The notes below the pieces were generated by a model. It was not told the DNA's origin. It did not search any database and worked only from the letters and a program-made list of their open reading frames with translations. Of a stretch of DNA of 64,000 nucleotides, positions 35,861 to 47,900 are shown piece after piece. Origin of the DNA: Anopheles merus (lineage: Eukaryota > Arthropoda > Insecta > Diptera > Culicidae); contig NC_054083.1 of the NCBI RefSeq assembly GCF_017562075.2, positions 10,174,768 to 10,238,767 of the forward strand. The letters run 5' to 3'. Every line of letters begins with the position of its first letter. Position 1 is the first letter of the stretch. Both the position numbers and the translations under genes were made by a program.

Positions 35861-38800
35861 ATGGAATATGCAATTCTAGCAAATTTGAATCAGTGGAATA
35901 AAGACATTGAAAATATTATTGATCTGTACAACGCTGTTAGGACAAATTTGTCTAGAAAACGTTTAAGGCAACGACCTATGTTAGCTCATCGCAATGAGCA
36001 TGGCAACCACCTCTTGGAGCTGCTAGCCGAAGAAAAAGTGCAAACTACGATTAAAACGTTTATAAGAATGCCCAGGGCGTTAATCGATTTTATTCTTAGG
36101 GCTATTCACCCCGAAATATCCCGTATGAATACTCAAATGCGATTGGCTATAAGTACTAAAGAAAGATTGGCTATCGGGCTACGTTTTCTAGCAACTGGTT
36201 GCACTTATACCGACCTGCAATTTGTATTTAGAGTAAGTGTATTTCATTATATTACCTTGCAATTCTTCGTAATTAATTACATCAATTACAATCTTCTTAA
36301 AAATAACCGACCTAATAATTTTATTTTTAAGGTTTCTATATCATCTATTTCGAAAATTGTACCTGAAGTGTGTGATCAAATTGTAAAGACACTTCGAGAT
36401 TACGTTAAAGTAAGTTATTATAACGTTGCTGTTTTTAACTGCATTGTTAACTGGTGGTGGATGCTATCGAGAAACTTAGTTACGCTGCACCCGGATATTC
36501 ACGCGAACGTCTCTGGTGATTACAGCGTTATAAGACTTTCAGATGATCGAGGAGAAAGTAAAAAGTCCATCCTGGGTTATAATTACTTTTTGAGAAATTG
36601 CTGTTGGATTGTTCAATACGAATCTTGACCTTTGGACCTTTGGCCATTTAAGACTGATACGCTAACACTAAAAACTCTGATACCAGTCAGCGGCGGATCT
36701 AACGGTAAGCGGATTAGGCGATCGCTTGGTGCCCCGCCGATTTAGGGGCCCCGTAGATCGCTAGTATGTAGTGTGCAGTTTATATAAAAGTGGCCAGCGT
36801 ACTAGGGACAAGGGCCACGGAAGTATGGACATTGGGCACCGGAAGGATGGACATTGGGCCCCAACGCTGCTCCCCCCCCTTCCTCCCCCCTTTTCTTTAT
36901 TTAAGTCGACTGTTAAATCTCCCAAGCTGAGTGCCAGTAACCCACCCTACCCCTTGCTCTCCTTTTACTATTTACCATTCTACCATATACAGGAGGCCTC
37001 AATTCGTTCCGCCTAGGGCCCCCGATACCCTTACCCCCTCTTTGAGCTCTCTCTGGTTGATGGAACATTTTATAAATCAGAATAAATGTTATTAGTAGGT
37101 ATTAATGATGGGAGGGTTGACCCGAACCTATCGGGGCGGAGCCATCCGTAAGCGACCCGGAGTCGTTCGGGTCGACCCGAAAGGTACAAGTAGGTGCAAC
37201 GACTCCGGTAGGTGTAAGAAAGCAAAAGCGACTCCAACCGGTTGGTGCAGCGAGTTCGGGTCGGGTCGGGTCGGATTGAACATACCTTGACGTGACCCGA
37301 CCCGAACTCGTTGCACCAACGGGTCGGAGTCGCTTATGCTTTCTTGCACCTACCGGAGTCGTTGCACCCGCGGGTCGTATTTCATTCCGACTCCAACCTA
37401 GCGCACCCGCTGCTCCCACGGGTCGGAATCGATTCCGATTGGCTCGCACCCGACTCCTCGTCGGGTCGAGAAATGAATTGTATGACCCACCACTAGTAGG
37501 TATACATTTTGGATCCATTTTACTTTGGATGCAATATGATGATGAGATACAGTAGTAATATTCTTTTAAACTACTTATACTAATATGATAAAAATAATTA
37601 CCATACATTAAAGCTTAGTTGATTCATGTTCCTCATTTTCTGTAAATTCTTTAATTTCTTTCTGTTGTGGATAGACGTGCCGAGTCCTGGATTCGCCGTA
37701 GCAGTTGCGCTGCTGCTGGTCGACATCCAGGAATCGACACTGCGCTCACGCACACTAATACGCCGCACTTAGCGATGCGCGCTAAGTGTGTGCAGAGCGC
37801 ACCTAACGCAGGAGTGTGTAACAGGCTACCGGTCGAGCAGGGCTCCCGTAGGGCTCACGGTGCGGCTTGTGCGCGCGGCCCCATACATCAATATATTGTG
37901 TTTTGTATTATTTAATTCGGTTAATAAATGTGTAATAGTTCAAACATAAAAGTGGCGACGAGGATGGGATCCTCTTGCGCAAGGAGGATCCTACAGAACC
38001 CGCGGCAGCCATCGCGTTTCGTCTGGCCTTTCTGCAGCGTCAGTGCAGCGGCCATCGCGATGGCACGGTTCCCTGTGCCTTTGGATACCGCGGAACATCG
38101 GGCCGCCGCCCGGGACAACGGTGCACCATAGCAGACGCTCCCGAGGAAAGCGAACGCGGCATCATCGCCGCCGCCCCGGGACAACAGGTCATCATCGCAG
38201 ACGCGACCCGAGGACAGCGAACGCGGCTTCATCGCCGCCGCTCCAGAAACAACAGCCGCAACCCGAGGAACGCGAACGCGGCATCATCGCCGCCGCCCGG
38301 GAACATGAGCGCAGCAGCATCACGGGCCCCACTACGTACCATCGGTCGAAGGGTGTCACCACGCTGGTATTCCGTTGTGGAATATCACCCGCGTCGGTTC
38401 GACCCTTCGGTTATTAAAAGGGGGAGATGTTGTGGATAGACGTGCCGAGCCCTGGATTCGCCGTAGCAGTTGCGCTGCTGCTGGTCGACATCCAGGAATC
38501 GACACTGCGCTCACGCACACTAATACGCCGCACTTAGCGATGCGCGCTAAGTGTGTGCAGAGCGCACCTAACGCAGGAGTGTGTAACAGGCTACCGGTCG
38601 AGCAGGGCTCCCGGTAGGGCTCACGGTGCGGCTTGTGCGCGCGGCCCCATACATCAATATATTGTGTTTTGTATTATTTAATTCGGTTAATAAATGTGTA
38701 ATAGTTCAAACATAAAACTTTCTTTACATATACATTTTTGCGGGGGCCAACATAACCGCATTGCATGTTCTCTCTGTCTTATCTATGCCACGTGACAGCC

Positions 38801-40135
38801 ACAGAGTCCAATTCTTGTCATATAAAGTACACTACAAATAAGAATGAAATAAAAAAGTGTCCCACAACTACGAGAACCCCTGTATTACTGAAAATTTCAG
38901 CCTGAATTATCTTTATTGTATTTTTGTTAATTCCTCTAGCAGTCGAGTATCAAATTCTAATTTTAGTTTTTGTTTCGTGCTAGGAGATAATTGTTTCAGT
39001 TTATCGTGGAATCCCGCCACGTAAACACTGTCTTCAGATTGGGATAGCTCAGCAACTCTTTCATTGATTTTGGTTACAGACTTTAAAAAAATATTCATTG
39101 TTTCGTCACAAATATCGTTCACGTTCTTCCTCTTTCGTGATGTTCGTTGGCGTTTAGTGGAGCTGGTAACTGGTGTCGATTGTGACATTTCAATTTGAGG
39201 GGACATAAAAGAATCTTCTAAGTGTTCCAACTCCCAAGCGTTTTCATCTAATTGTTTAAAATCTAATTGTCTAATTGTTTTCATCTAATTGTACTACCGT
39301 CGTTCATAGTTGGCACTTCTTCCCGTGGCTCGACAAGGTAAAAAGAACATGTAAAATACATATTAGTTTTCTCTTATACTTACAGCTTCCCTCAACAACT
39401 GAAGAATGGCTCAACATATCAAAAGGGTTTGAAGAAAAATGGGGCTTTGCAAATGCGATTGGTGCCATCGATGGGACTCATATAGCCATCCAGGCTCCAA
39501 AGAACTCCGAATCAGATTATTTTAATTACAAGAAATTTCACAGCATCATTATGTTGGCTATAGTTGATGCAAACTATAACTTTTTATTCGTCGACGTCGG
39601 CTGTAAAGGCCGTATATCAGACGGAGGTGTACTTCGCCAATCGTCAATATACAACAAATTAGAAAGAAATGAACTGAGCATTCCCGAACCGCGCTTGTTA
39701 TCGCCCAATCTTGCTATAAAAACTCCGTACATGCTATTAGGAGATAAAGCGTTTGCATTAAAACCCTATTGTATGAGGCCTTATAACACTCACAATTCAC
39801 CCAATGGTTCAGCTGACCGAATGTACAACACAAAACTGTCTCAAAATCGGCAAGTACTGGAATCCACGTTTGGAATATGGAGTGGAAGGTTCAAAGTAGT
39901 ACGCAATACAATGTTGTTGCAACCTGAAGTTGCCAATAGAGTTGTGTTGGCCACGGTATACCTCCATAATTTTTTAAGAGCTAGAGCGCATACTTCGTAT
40001 ATGTCACAAACACCCGGAGACAATGACCAATGGTCAACAGTACCGCTAAACAGAATTCCACCACAAACAACTGAAGGCATGACAGCAGTTAGAGACCAAC
40101 TTAGAGATTATTTTGTGCAACAAATGAGACGCTAA
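35861..40135 (+). CDS. PIF/Harbinger DDE transposase, copy 2 (exons open)
   Basis: Three exons, all open: 35861-36232 (ends FVFR, donor GTAAGT), 36332-36409 (VSISSISKIV to YVK, donor GTAAGT), and 39386-40135 (after CTTACAG, starts LPSTTEEW, stop at 40135). Joined length is 1,200 nt, 399 aa, typical for the family. Catalytic motifs: GAIDGTHI (D), LLGDKAFAL (D), LESTFGIW (E). No frameshift or stop was seen in the exons. Intron 2 is about 3 kb because it contains a hAT element, a mini-LTR element and the antisense last exon of the MADF gene. Whether it still splices is unknown. The frame also runs past the first donor to 36628, but the donor and homology to copy 1 favour splicing. Confidence 0.85.
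36630..37094. other. Intronic non-coding segment, likely repeat
   Basis: Within transposase intron 2. GGCGGATCTAACGGTAAGCG near 36690 and CCCGCCGATTTAGGGGCCCC near 36735 look like part of a repeat; GGGCCCCCGATACCC near 37015 may be its other side. Boundaries were not resolved. Confidence 0.35.
37103..37495. mobile_element. hAT-like MITE with GGGTCG repeats, 393 bp
   Basis: Ends TAATGATGGG / CCCACCACTA are imperfect inverted repeats, and GTAGGTAT (8 bp) lies on both sides (37095-37102, 37496-37503). The interior alternates GACCCGA and TCGGGTC motifs as a large imperfect palindrome. Non-coding. Confidence 0.88.
37663..38717 (+). mobile_element. Miniature LTR retrotransposon (TRIM-like), 1,055 bp
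   Basis: Two nearly identical direct repeats, 37663-37951 and 38428-38717, flank a 476-bp interior. CTTTC lies on both outer sides (37658-37662, 38718-38722). A primer-site-like TGGCGACGAGGATGGG follows the first LTR, and a polypurine tract AAAAGGGGGAGA precedes the second. The interior has no polymerase, only an imperfect repeat of about 60-70 bp around GCGGCATCATCGCCGCCG. The LTRs differ at about two positions, so it is young. It must have been mobilised by another element's enzymes. Confidence 0.9.
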
Positions 40136-40137
40136 AC

Positions 40138-40530
40138 TAGCAATGTACGGGTCGACCTGCACCTACCGGGTCGAAGCCATCGGTAAATGACTTGGAGTTC
40201 TTTGGATATACCAGTTACGTGCAAGCAGGTTCAGTACATACTTGAAAGCATAAACGAATCCGATCCATTGGTGCAGCGAGTTCGGGTCAGATCGGACCAA
40301 GGTAGTTTCAAAACCCAGATTGGAATTGCTGCACCAGAGGTAGGACTGAAACTACCTTGGCCCGACCCTACCAGAAATTACGGCACCAACGGGTCGGAGT
40401 CGCTAATGTTTTCAAGCACTTACTCTGTAATTCGACCCAAACTCGCTAAACCCATGGAATCGCTTTCGATTCTGATTAACTCGCATCCGACTGCAGGTTA
40501 AGTCGTGGAATGAATTAGTATGTCGATATA
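40138..40530. mobile_element. Degenerate hAT-like MITE related to 37103-37495
   Basis: Begins TAGCAATGTACGGGTCGACC and contains GCACCAACGGGTCGGAGTCG and GAATGAATT strings shared with the 393-bp element. Ends are decayed and no 8-bp duplication is convincing. A TAAATAAATAAA tract follows at 40530-40550. Confidence 0.5.
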
Positions 40531-40956
40531 TAAATAAATAAATAAATAAATTGTAAAAAATAGGTAAACACTTACAGAAGTTAAATGACTACCACCATCT
40601 ACGGTGCCCAGAACGAATTTCATGGCATTAAAATAAGGCCACGTGGGCTCTAACACATCCGCAGTACCCGAGCCAGTTATGCGGCTTTGTGTTACTAAGC
40701 CGTTGTAATGTCGAAATGAACCTCTCAAAGAAATCCATTTCGATTTCAATTTATCAACAGGAATGTCAAATGACGACGAAATTTTGCGCCATGCATCATC
40801 CTGAATGTCTTTATTTTTGTAATACTTCGACTTTGGATTCCATATGGAAGGATTGCTCTGTAATGGGATGGGATCCGAAGCCCCATTGAGGGATAATACA
40901 GGCTCTCCCATCCAACTCCTATTCCGACACGTCCTCGTCGTGCAAAGTGGTAACAT

Positions 40957-41847
40957 GTGCCTCCACATATCCAAGCTTGGGTACACAGGCTTGACCCAAC
41001 CCGTCGGGCGGATGGTGGCACATGGCGAACCAGGAGGGGGGTATGTATCCCGGGAAACTGGGTGCCTGAACGTCGGGGGGGGGGGGGGCAACACGACGCT
41101 AAACAAAACGGTCACGTGGGCGCGGGGCCAGTCACCCAGTCCCATGAATCAACGACTACGGAAAGCCACAGAAGTTTTCGAAACGGACATCCCGATTCCG
41201 ACCCTACGCAATGCCCCCGGACTACTCTGAAAATGGGCTCATGGAACGTACGCACTCTAAGCGAAGCCGGAGCCTTGAAAAAACTTGATGATGCCCTAGC
41301 CACACTGAGCATGGACCTCGTAGCTTTACAAGAGATTCGGTGGCTAGGGAACGGTGTGCACAACAGACGTGGTAAGCATTGCTACGACATATACTACAGC
41401 TGCCACGACCGCCACCACGTGCTCGGAACGGGTTTCGCCGTAGGTCCCCGGCTGAAATCCGTAATCATAGATTTCAAGGCTATAAACGATAGGCTATGCA
41501 CCCTGCGCATGCGAGGCAAATTCTTTAATATAAGCCTCATAAACGTTCACGCCCCTACCGAAGATAAAGAGGAAGAGGAGAAGGACCTGTTTTACGGCCG
41601 CCTCGCTAGAATCGTAGATGCGTGCCCCAGGCATGACCTCATAATCATCCTGGGGGACTTCAACGCAAAAGTCGGTAGGGAGCCAATGTACCGCCAGTAC
41701 ACTGGCTGTCACAGTCTGCATGAGCACAGTAATGATAATGGTAGTAGATTGGTCCAGTTCGCCGCAGCGAACAATCTGGTTGTAGGAAGTACCAAATTTG
41801 CGCGCAAAAAAATCCACAAGATTACTGAAAAACTGGCTGAAAAATAA
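40957..41847 (+). pseudogene. RTE endonuclease domain (truncated)
   Basis: APE-type endonuclease starting MGSWNVRTLSEAGALKKLDD (about 41232). It carries LVALQEIRWLG (catalytic Glu), SLINVHAPTED and IIILGDFNAKVGRE, and ends FARKKIHK. The C-terminal part with the expected SDH motif is absent. The frame passes through a junction near 41818 into ITEKLAEK and stops. The upstream leader frame has no clear function. It would nick target DNA if whole. Confidence 0.85.
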
Positions 41848-43348
41848 CAAGGCACCCGGAACCGATGGAATTGCAGCTGAACTGGTCAAGAATGGAGGTG
41901 CACGACTAGAAAACGAGATTCATCAAATTGTTACTGAGGTGTGGGATAGCGAATCGATGCCTTGTGATTGGAATCTCGGCATCATCTACCCCATATACAA
42001 GAAGGGAGATAGGTTGGACTGCAACAACTACAGGGGTATTACGGTGTTGAATACCGCCTATAAAATATTCTCCCTGATCCTTCAGGATCGCCTTGTCCCG
42101 CACGTCGAAGAGATAGTCGGAAACTATCAAAGAGGATTCCGAAACGGAAAATCTACCACTGATCAGATCTTCACCATGCGGCAGATCTTGGAGAAGATGG
42201 CTGAATACAGACACGACACATACCATCTCTTCATTGACTTCAAAGCCGCATATGATAGCATAGCCAGGGTAAAACTGTATGACGCTATGAGCTCTTTTGG
42301 AATCCCGGCCAAACTGATAAGGCTAGTTAGAATGACTATGACCAACGTCACATACCAGGTGAAGGTGAATGGAAAACTCTCAGGACCTTTTGCTACCACC
42401 AAGGGTCTGCGCCAGGGGGACGGGATTGCTTGTCTCTTATTCAACCTGGCGCTAGAGAGGGCCATCCGTGACTCGAGGGTGGAGACTAAGGGAACCATCT
42501 TCTATAAGTCAACCCAGATCCTGGCATACGCTGATGATATAGACATCATTGGTCTGCGGCTCTCCTATGTAGCAGAAGCCTACCAAGGGATCGAGCAGGC
42601 GGCAGAGAGCCTCGGATTGCAGATAAACGAGGCAAAGACCAAACTGATGGTGGCAACATCAGCGGGCCCACCAACAAATAATCAGAATCGACGTAGGCGT
42701 GACGTGCAGATAGGTGAACGCACTTTTGAAGTCGTCCCACAATTCACCTATCTTGGGTCAAAGGTCAGCAACGACAACAGCATGGAAGTTGAGTTGCGCG
42801 CAAGGATGCTGGCTGCCAACCGGTCATTCTACAGCCTGAAAAAGCAGTTCACCTCAAGGAACCTGTCGCGACGGACGAAGCTGGGATTATATACTACCTA
42901 TATAGTACCAGTACTCACATACGCCTCTGAGACATGGACACTGCCCAAATCTGACGAAACCCTCTTAGCCGCGTTCGAGAGGAAGATGCTCAGAAGGATA
43001 CTTGGCCCCGTATGTGTGGAAGGACAATGGAGGAATCGCTATAACGACGAGATATACGAGATGTACGGCGACCTCACTGTCGTACAGCGTATCAAGCTCT
43101 GCAGGCTCCGGTGAGCTGGCCATGTTGTACGCATGGAAACGGACGACCCAGCCCGTAAAGTCTTTTTAGGCCGTCCACAAGGACAAAGGAGGCGTGGTAG
43201 GCCCAAATTGAGGTGGCAAGATGGCGTGGAGGCGTCCGCCATTAAGGCCGGGATAACGGACTGGCAGACGAAGGCGCGAGACCGTGAGCGGTTTCGGACA
43301 CTCCTGAGGCAGGCCAAGACCGCAAAGCGGTTGTAGCGCCGGATAAGT
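41798..43348 (+). pseudogene. RTE reverse transcriptase (N-terminally deleted, nonsense in tail)
   Basis: Reverse transcriptase from the finger region onward: NNKAPGTDGIAAELVKNG, NYQRGFRNGKSTTDQIF, FIDFKAAYDSIARVKLYDAM, GLRQGDGIACLLFNLALE and the catalytic LAYADDIDIIG with both Asp intact. It stops at 43114 (TGA) where relatives have Trp (LR-stop-AGHVVRM). The same frame then continues to DDPARKVFLGRPQGQRRRGR near 43200 and ends at 43336. Loss of the endonuclease C-terminus and reverse-transcriptase N-terminus, plus the stop, make it non-autonomous. Confidence 0.87.
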
Positions 43349-43374
43349 AAGTAAGTAAGTAAGTATGGAAGGAT

Positions 43375-44098
43375 ATTGCTCGACCTCAGCTATGAATAAA
43401 AGAGTGGCGTCTTTCGTCATTTTTACAGACTGAAAATAAAAATAAAACGAATAAGTATTGTCAATTTTTACTCTTGTTTGTTATGAGATTGCGTAAATCG
43501 ATATTGATGACCTTTGATATTTTGTTGTTACTAAAAGAGAATTATAAATAGTGTAAACGGCTACGGTTGTAGCATAAAACTAATATACCATCAATCCAAT
43601 TTATTATAAAATATCACATAGCACCAATGATATTTTTCGCTTTGTAAGGAATGATGTATGGATACCAATTATATTTCTATACTAGACAACAGCCTATAGC
43701 GTCTTCCTGCCTGCTAGCATCAATACCAGCTTTATCATTTTTGTTGGCATTTCCACTATACAAACCTTTATTTTACTATGTTTCTGCTCCATTGCTCTTA
43801 TTTACGTTTAAAGTGTTGCGTGGAATCGATTTTGGAACTGGAAAAAACAAACAATTGCAATTATCAAAATTAATATCAACCATACAGTCGGTATACGCAC
43901 GCTTTCACTGAAATGAAGGAGCTGTAAAAAGTAAACACTCGATTGTCAAATGACACAATCTTAACATGTCAAATTCTCTCAGCACCATCGTTCTTTGCGT
44001 GCCGAGGAAAATTCTCTCACCGAAAATACTGTCAGTCGCTGTCAAAGCATGCTGTCAGTTATTTTCTCAGCTGCATTCTCGGTGTATGTAGAAACGCT
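43375..44098. other. Right flank of Harbinger copy 2 (non-coding)
   Basis: After the MADF start (43420) the segment is AT-rich and contains the subterminal region of the Harbinger element. An 86-aa open frame at 43651-43911 has hydrophobic content but no recognisable features, and is doubtful. Confidence 0.5.
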
Positions 44099-44335
44099 CA
44101 CTGACAAACTTTTGAAATGACTTGTTCTTTTACAGCCTTGTTAAAATGATCACCACAATCACGAAGAAAACAAAAGAATTCAACTACCAAAGCAAACTCA
44201 ACGCCTGCTACTGAAATACAGGCGGTCCCCGAGATACACGGTACCTCTTATACACGGATTCGGAGATACGCGGTTTTCCAAATTTGACAGTTCTTTGAGC
44301 AAATTGTACTGATTTGACACATCCATTGTGAAATA

Positions 44336-44795
44336 GGGTAACTGTACCAGTTTTCGGCAGTGTACCTATTTTCGGCAGGGTAGCTAAAAACGTGAAATTC
44401 TGCACAAACGCAGTAGAAATTTTCACAAAGTACAATTTTGTAGTGAAAGTGTACTTATTTTTTATTCACATACGAAGTTTCACACCATTTCATTGCGTAT
44501 TTTTAAAAATATCAAATAAATTGTGCTTTTTTTCGGCAGATTTGCTGTCAGCCAATAGTTCGGCAGGTTTTGTGATTAAGAGAACCAGAACAGTAAAACA
44601 ATGAAAAAGTGGTGTATAATAAAAATTTTACGCTTATTTAATTTATTCTATCTTGTTCAGAATTTTAAAATCACGATAAATAAGTTATTTTTCACTTTAA
44701 ATGCTGCCGAAAATAGGTACACAGTAAATGTTCATTTTTGACAGCTCAATGTTGTGGGCTGCTGCCGAAACTCGGAACAATAACACACCTTGGAT
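44336..44795. repeat. Left subterminal CTGCCGAAAA-type repeat cluster
   Basis: TTTTCGGCAG (reverse complement of CTGCCGAAAA) occurs near 44352 and 44371, with related TTTTCGGCAG at 44531, TTCGGCAGG at 44560, TGCCGAAAATAGGTACAC at 44704 and TGCCGAAACTCGG at 44765. They are probable transposase-binding repeats. The right end (49960-50200) has a matching cluster. Confidence 0.75.
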
Positions 44796-44958
44796 TTGGC
44801 TGAATATTCCTTTTAAACTTGATCAGAACACTATAAAGCGTATGTCGACACATAATATGACCTTTCTTGTACCAAATATCACCAATTTTACGACATAAAA
44901 TGCACTAACTTATGATAAAAATCAATATTTGTAAGCCAGTTCGCACCGTACGCTATAA

Positions 44959-47900
44959 CCAAGATCTATTAAGGAGAACAGGTCGATGCAGAGGCCGTTG
45001 CTAGGTTGCCATTTTTAGCTTGCGTTTGACAGTTTCATGAAAAAGTGTTTACAAACAAATAGGCAACAGTTGCAAGCCATATTAACGACTTCTTAGCACA
45101 CGTTATTGTGTTTTCCGTTTTCTTCGCCCCAATAAAAATATACTTATACCTACATGTATATTCGTGCACGATTTAGTGTATATTGTCATACTTTTTATAT
45201 TTCATTCTTTTATCACCATTTTTACTCATTTACGCAGCATATGTGTCTGAATGTTTCAAAACAAAACAAACCGGAATATTGCGGAAAAAACTTATCCCGA
45301 CACCTGTTCAATCCCATTTTTACGCCTACGCCGTCCCACAACTGATATTGAATGAGACGCAAGGGATAGTTTTCACGATACAATTGCGTCATATCCCACG
45401 ATGTACCACAACATTATATCAATAGTTAAGCATGCAGTGTAATCAAAATTTGCCAAAGGTCGATGATGGTTCTTAACTAACTTGGTGTTGGCAATTATAG
45501 CCTGTGCTTGTTAGTGATTTTATGTGTTTTGTTTAAGGGTACTTCAAGCTCCAGCAAACATTTACCTCTGAAACGAGCATATCTGGGCTTATTGTCGTAG
45601 TTATTATGGTGTGAATGTATCGTTATTACTTATTATCGCATGATTAAAAATGATATAGGCTGTAAGATATGATTTGGGGAGATAAATAAAACACCAATAA
45701 CATTTTATATAAATCAAAGAAGTACATACACTATTATATTTTCAAGGATCATACATTTCTTTTAGATAAACTTAACAGAAACAATTAGAGTTTTTATGTG
45801 TTACAAATTCTTATACATGTATGGCTTAGAACTACCTATACCTGCTCATGCCTTATTACAATTATAATACCAAAAACGAATAAGTTATGCTGTGCTCAGG
45901 TGATGTAACATAGTTATAAACAATTGTCTTATAGATATGCACAAAAATTAAATCTGTAGCAAGGAATCCCTGGTGATGAGATGGTTTTTATAGAGATTTA
46001 GCAAAACCATGGATGTATTATGTCTGTTGAATTCAAATAAGATGATGTTGCATGATTGCATATATGTAATAATGACACTTAGTTTTTCAATGATCGAAAG
46101 CTAATAGAGCATAACGGTCATCGACATTTTCATCAGCAGAAAATAAGAAATTTTATCTGCTGTATACGAGAAAAAATCATTCAAACACAGTTTTACAATA
46201 GAGGCTACAATAGCTGCTTTTTTTTTAAACCCCACAACCAATCCTTGGCAAGCAACGTATTATTCTAGATTTTCATGTTGAACACTTGACTAAATGCTAT
46301 CGCACCTAGTTAAGAATCAATGCGCATATCTCAAAATATACGTAGGTTGTTAAAAAAACGATTGTGAAATTCAATAAAAAGCAAGTGGCTACTATAAACT
46401 CTATTGTAAAACTCTGTATTATTACAATTGTACTCAATATGTGCCAATAAATAGTAATTTTGAACAGTTTTGTAAGGTAATGGTTCTCAAATTAGATGAT
46501 CCATCAAGTTTGTATGTTAATCATGGTCACAATATAAAAATGATATTTGTGAAGATACATTTTTCAATTTAACTGAGTTGAAATAACTAAAAACTTCAAT
46601 TAACAATTTTTTTCATCTTTTTGGTGCTTTTTGCATGGGGATCTGGGTACCTGCGTTTATGCTTTCGTCTACTATTTAAATCATTTTTTAAGTTTAAATA
46701 TCGCATTCGTACAATGACACGTGTTTTTGCAAAACATCTGATTAATTCTAATGGTAATTCAGGAATTTGGATTTTAATTTGATTTGCTAGATTAGTTACA
46801 ATTCCAGATTTTTTTTGCAAAATTCCATCCGGATGCATCTTGACAAATATCATTTCCATTTTGTGACCATAATTAACAAATGAACTTGATGGTTCAAATA
46901 AACCTGCTACGGACAAGTGACGAACAAATGTGGGTGGTTGACAATAACTGTGATCTTCAGCAATATTTTTGGTTTGTGTTCCTAAATCCAAGTCAGGAAA
47001 TTTGTCATGATACTTTTTGGCAATATAACCCAATATATATCTCAAACCGTCTCTTTCTTGGTCAGACTGCGCAAGGTCTTCAGTACTGGAGATACTAATG
47101 ATGTTGTTGTTATCATTATCATTGCCCTGGTTGTTATTACTAAGTGCTACCACCTCTGTATCACAAGGCAAAAATTGCCTAATGCCTACCGAAGTGAATA
47201 TAGTAGCTGAAATAAATTCATCTACCTCTTGGTCGCTGTTACTACAGGCGTCATTCTCCCCATGAGGTAATACAGATTCATTTTTTGTTTTCGTGACGTT
47301 GGTAGTATGATTAGTCAACATTGTTGGAGACTTTCCCAATATCATCAAACGAATTCTATAAATACAACTCAATGGGGAGGGATGGTCGTAGACACCTCCA
47401 GTTTGACGAATTTGAGAGAAGAAATTCTCAAGTACATCTTGATTTAGCTGTAACAGAATAAAAATAATAAATTAGATAAGGTTGAATTGAATTAGATAAC
47501 TAAATAACGTTGAAAATTTACCTTATACGTCGAAATGAACTTAACTCCATGTTTGATTTTCATGTCGTCGAATAGGAGCATTAATGATGTTATATGCATG
47601 AGAATGGACTTTTGGAAAACTTGTAAATTCGTCTTGCCTATAGCTCTCATGTTTTCAACATAGTCAAACATTGTATGTAGCGCTAGTTTTTGCTCTTCGC
47701 TTCCTATATACGACTTTTTATAATCTAGCTTTGCAATGGGTGAATAAGAGTTGGAAACACTAAACCAAGAATCAACTGCTTCTATGAAAGATGCCAACTC
47801 TTCTGCTTCCGGGTTATTATGATAATACCATCTTAAAGATTTAGCAGTGGTACGGGATAGCAGTTCAGCAGCTTTTTTGACATTTTGTCTTTCTTGTGGT

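Larger units (their letters stand above)
40854..43363 (+). mobile_element. RTE-clade non-LTR retrotransposon with internal deletion
   Basis: About 2.5 kb. Flanked by an 11-bp direct repeat TATGGAAGGAT (40843-40853, 43364-43374). The 3' end is a short tandem repeat GTAAGTAAGTAAG, typical of RTE elements. The 5' part includes a leader with a G-run near 41078. Encodes endonuclease and reverse transcriptase, with the middle missing. Inserted in the MADF gene of Harbinger copy 2. Confidence 0.88.
38913..43420 (-). pseudogene. MADF-domain gene of Harbinger copy 2 (split by RTE element)
   Basis: Exon 1 starts at 43420 with MTKDATLLFIAEVEQYPSI. The RTE element then interrupts, and the frame resumes at 40853 with WNPKSKYYKNKDIQDDAWRK and WISLRGSFRHYNGL, a MADF domain, followed by WPYFNAMKFVLG. 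Removing the insert and one TATGGAAGGAT restores the frame exactly. The exon ends at 40576 (GTAAGT donor). The last exon, about 39262-38913, reads AWELEHLEDSFMSPQ and KRQRTSRKRKNV, with a stop at 38913. It lies in transposase intron 2, and transposase exon 3 lies within this gene's intron. Expected role: DNA-binding partner of the transposase. Confidence 0.78.
35694..44099. mobile_element. PIF/Harbinger element, copy 2, with nested insertions
   Basis: Terminal inverted repeats GAGCGTTTCTACATACACCG at 35694 and, reversed, ending at 44099. ACT on both sides is a 3-bp target duplication, and excising the element with one ACT restores the minus-strand DUF4806-like frame (VCQYGVEC). The element carries a transposase (+) and a MADF gene (-) whose exons interleave. 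Internal insertions: 37103-37495 (hAT), 37663-38717 (mini-LTR), about 40138-40530 (degenerate hAT) and 40854-43363 (RTE). Confidence 0.88.
33130..44210 (-). pseudogene. DUF4806-like gene of two-gene transposon, copy B (multiply interrupted)
   Basis: Minus-strand gene, assembled across insertions. Upstream part (about 44210-44100) reads VEFALVVEFFCF and DHFNKAVKEQVISK. After removing Harbinger copy 2 (35694-44099, one ACT) it continues YGVECFQSLIVFSTANKMF to a GTAAGT donor near 35610. The next exon (from about 35525, after TTTGCAG) reads GKRLQKNAALERKLKG. A frameshift near 35340 leads to a repeated block (YDFNSAVGPVHMN / YDFDSAAGPLLMN). The DUF4806-like end reads FNLNPMQNESELLTYNDQLL and FRENVIGYIRKRANDS. 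It is split by a hAT element (33370-34488), then reads DVLFSKQLLSKLT and, after a frameshift, NVVDLLLELGVLTNEKLKKI, with a stop at 33130. Function is unknown. Confidence 0.58.

Noticed and set aside
36233..36628. Continuation of the Harbinger frame past exon 1 to a stop at 36628
   Set aside because: A GTAAGT donor at 36233, a second donor at 36410 and homology to copy 1 show that this is read-through of an intron.
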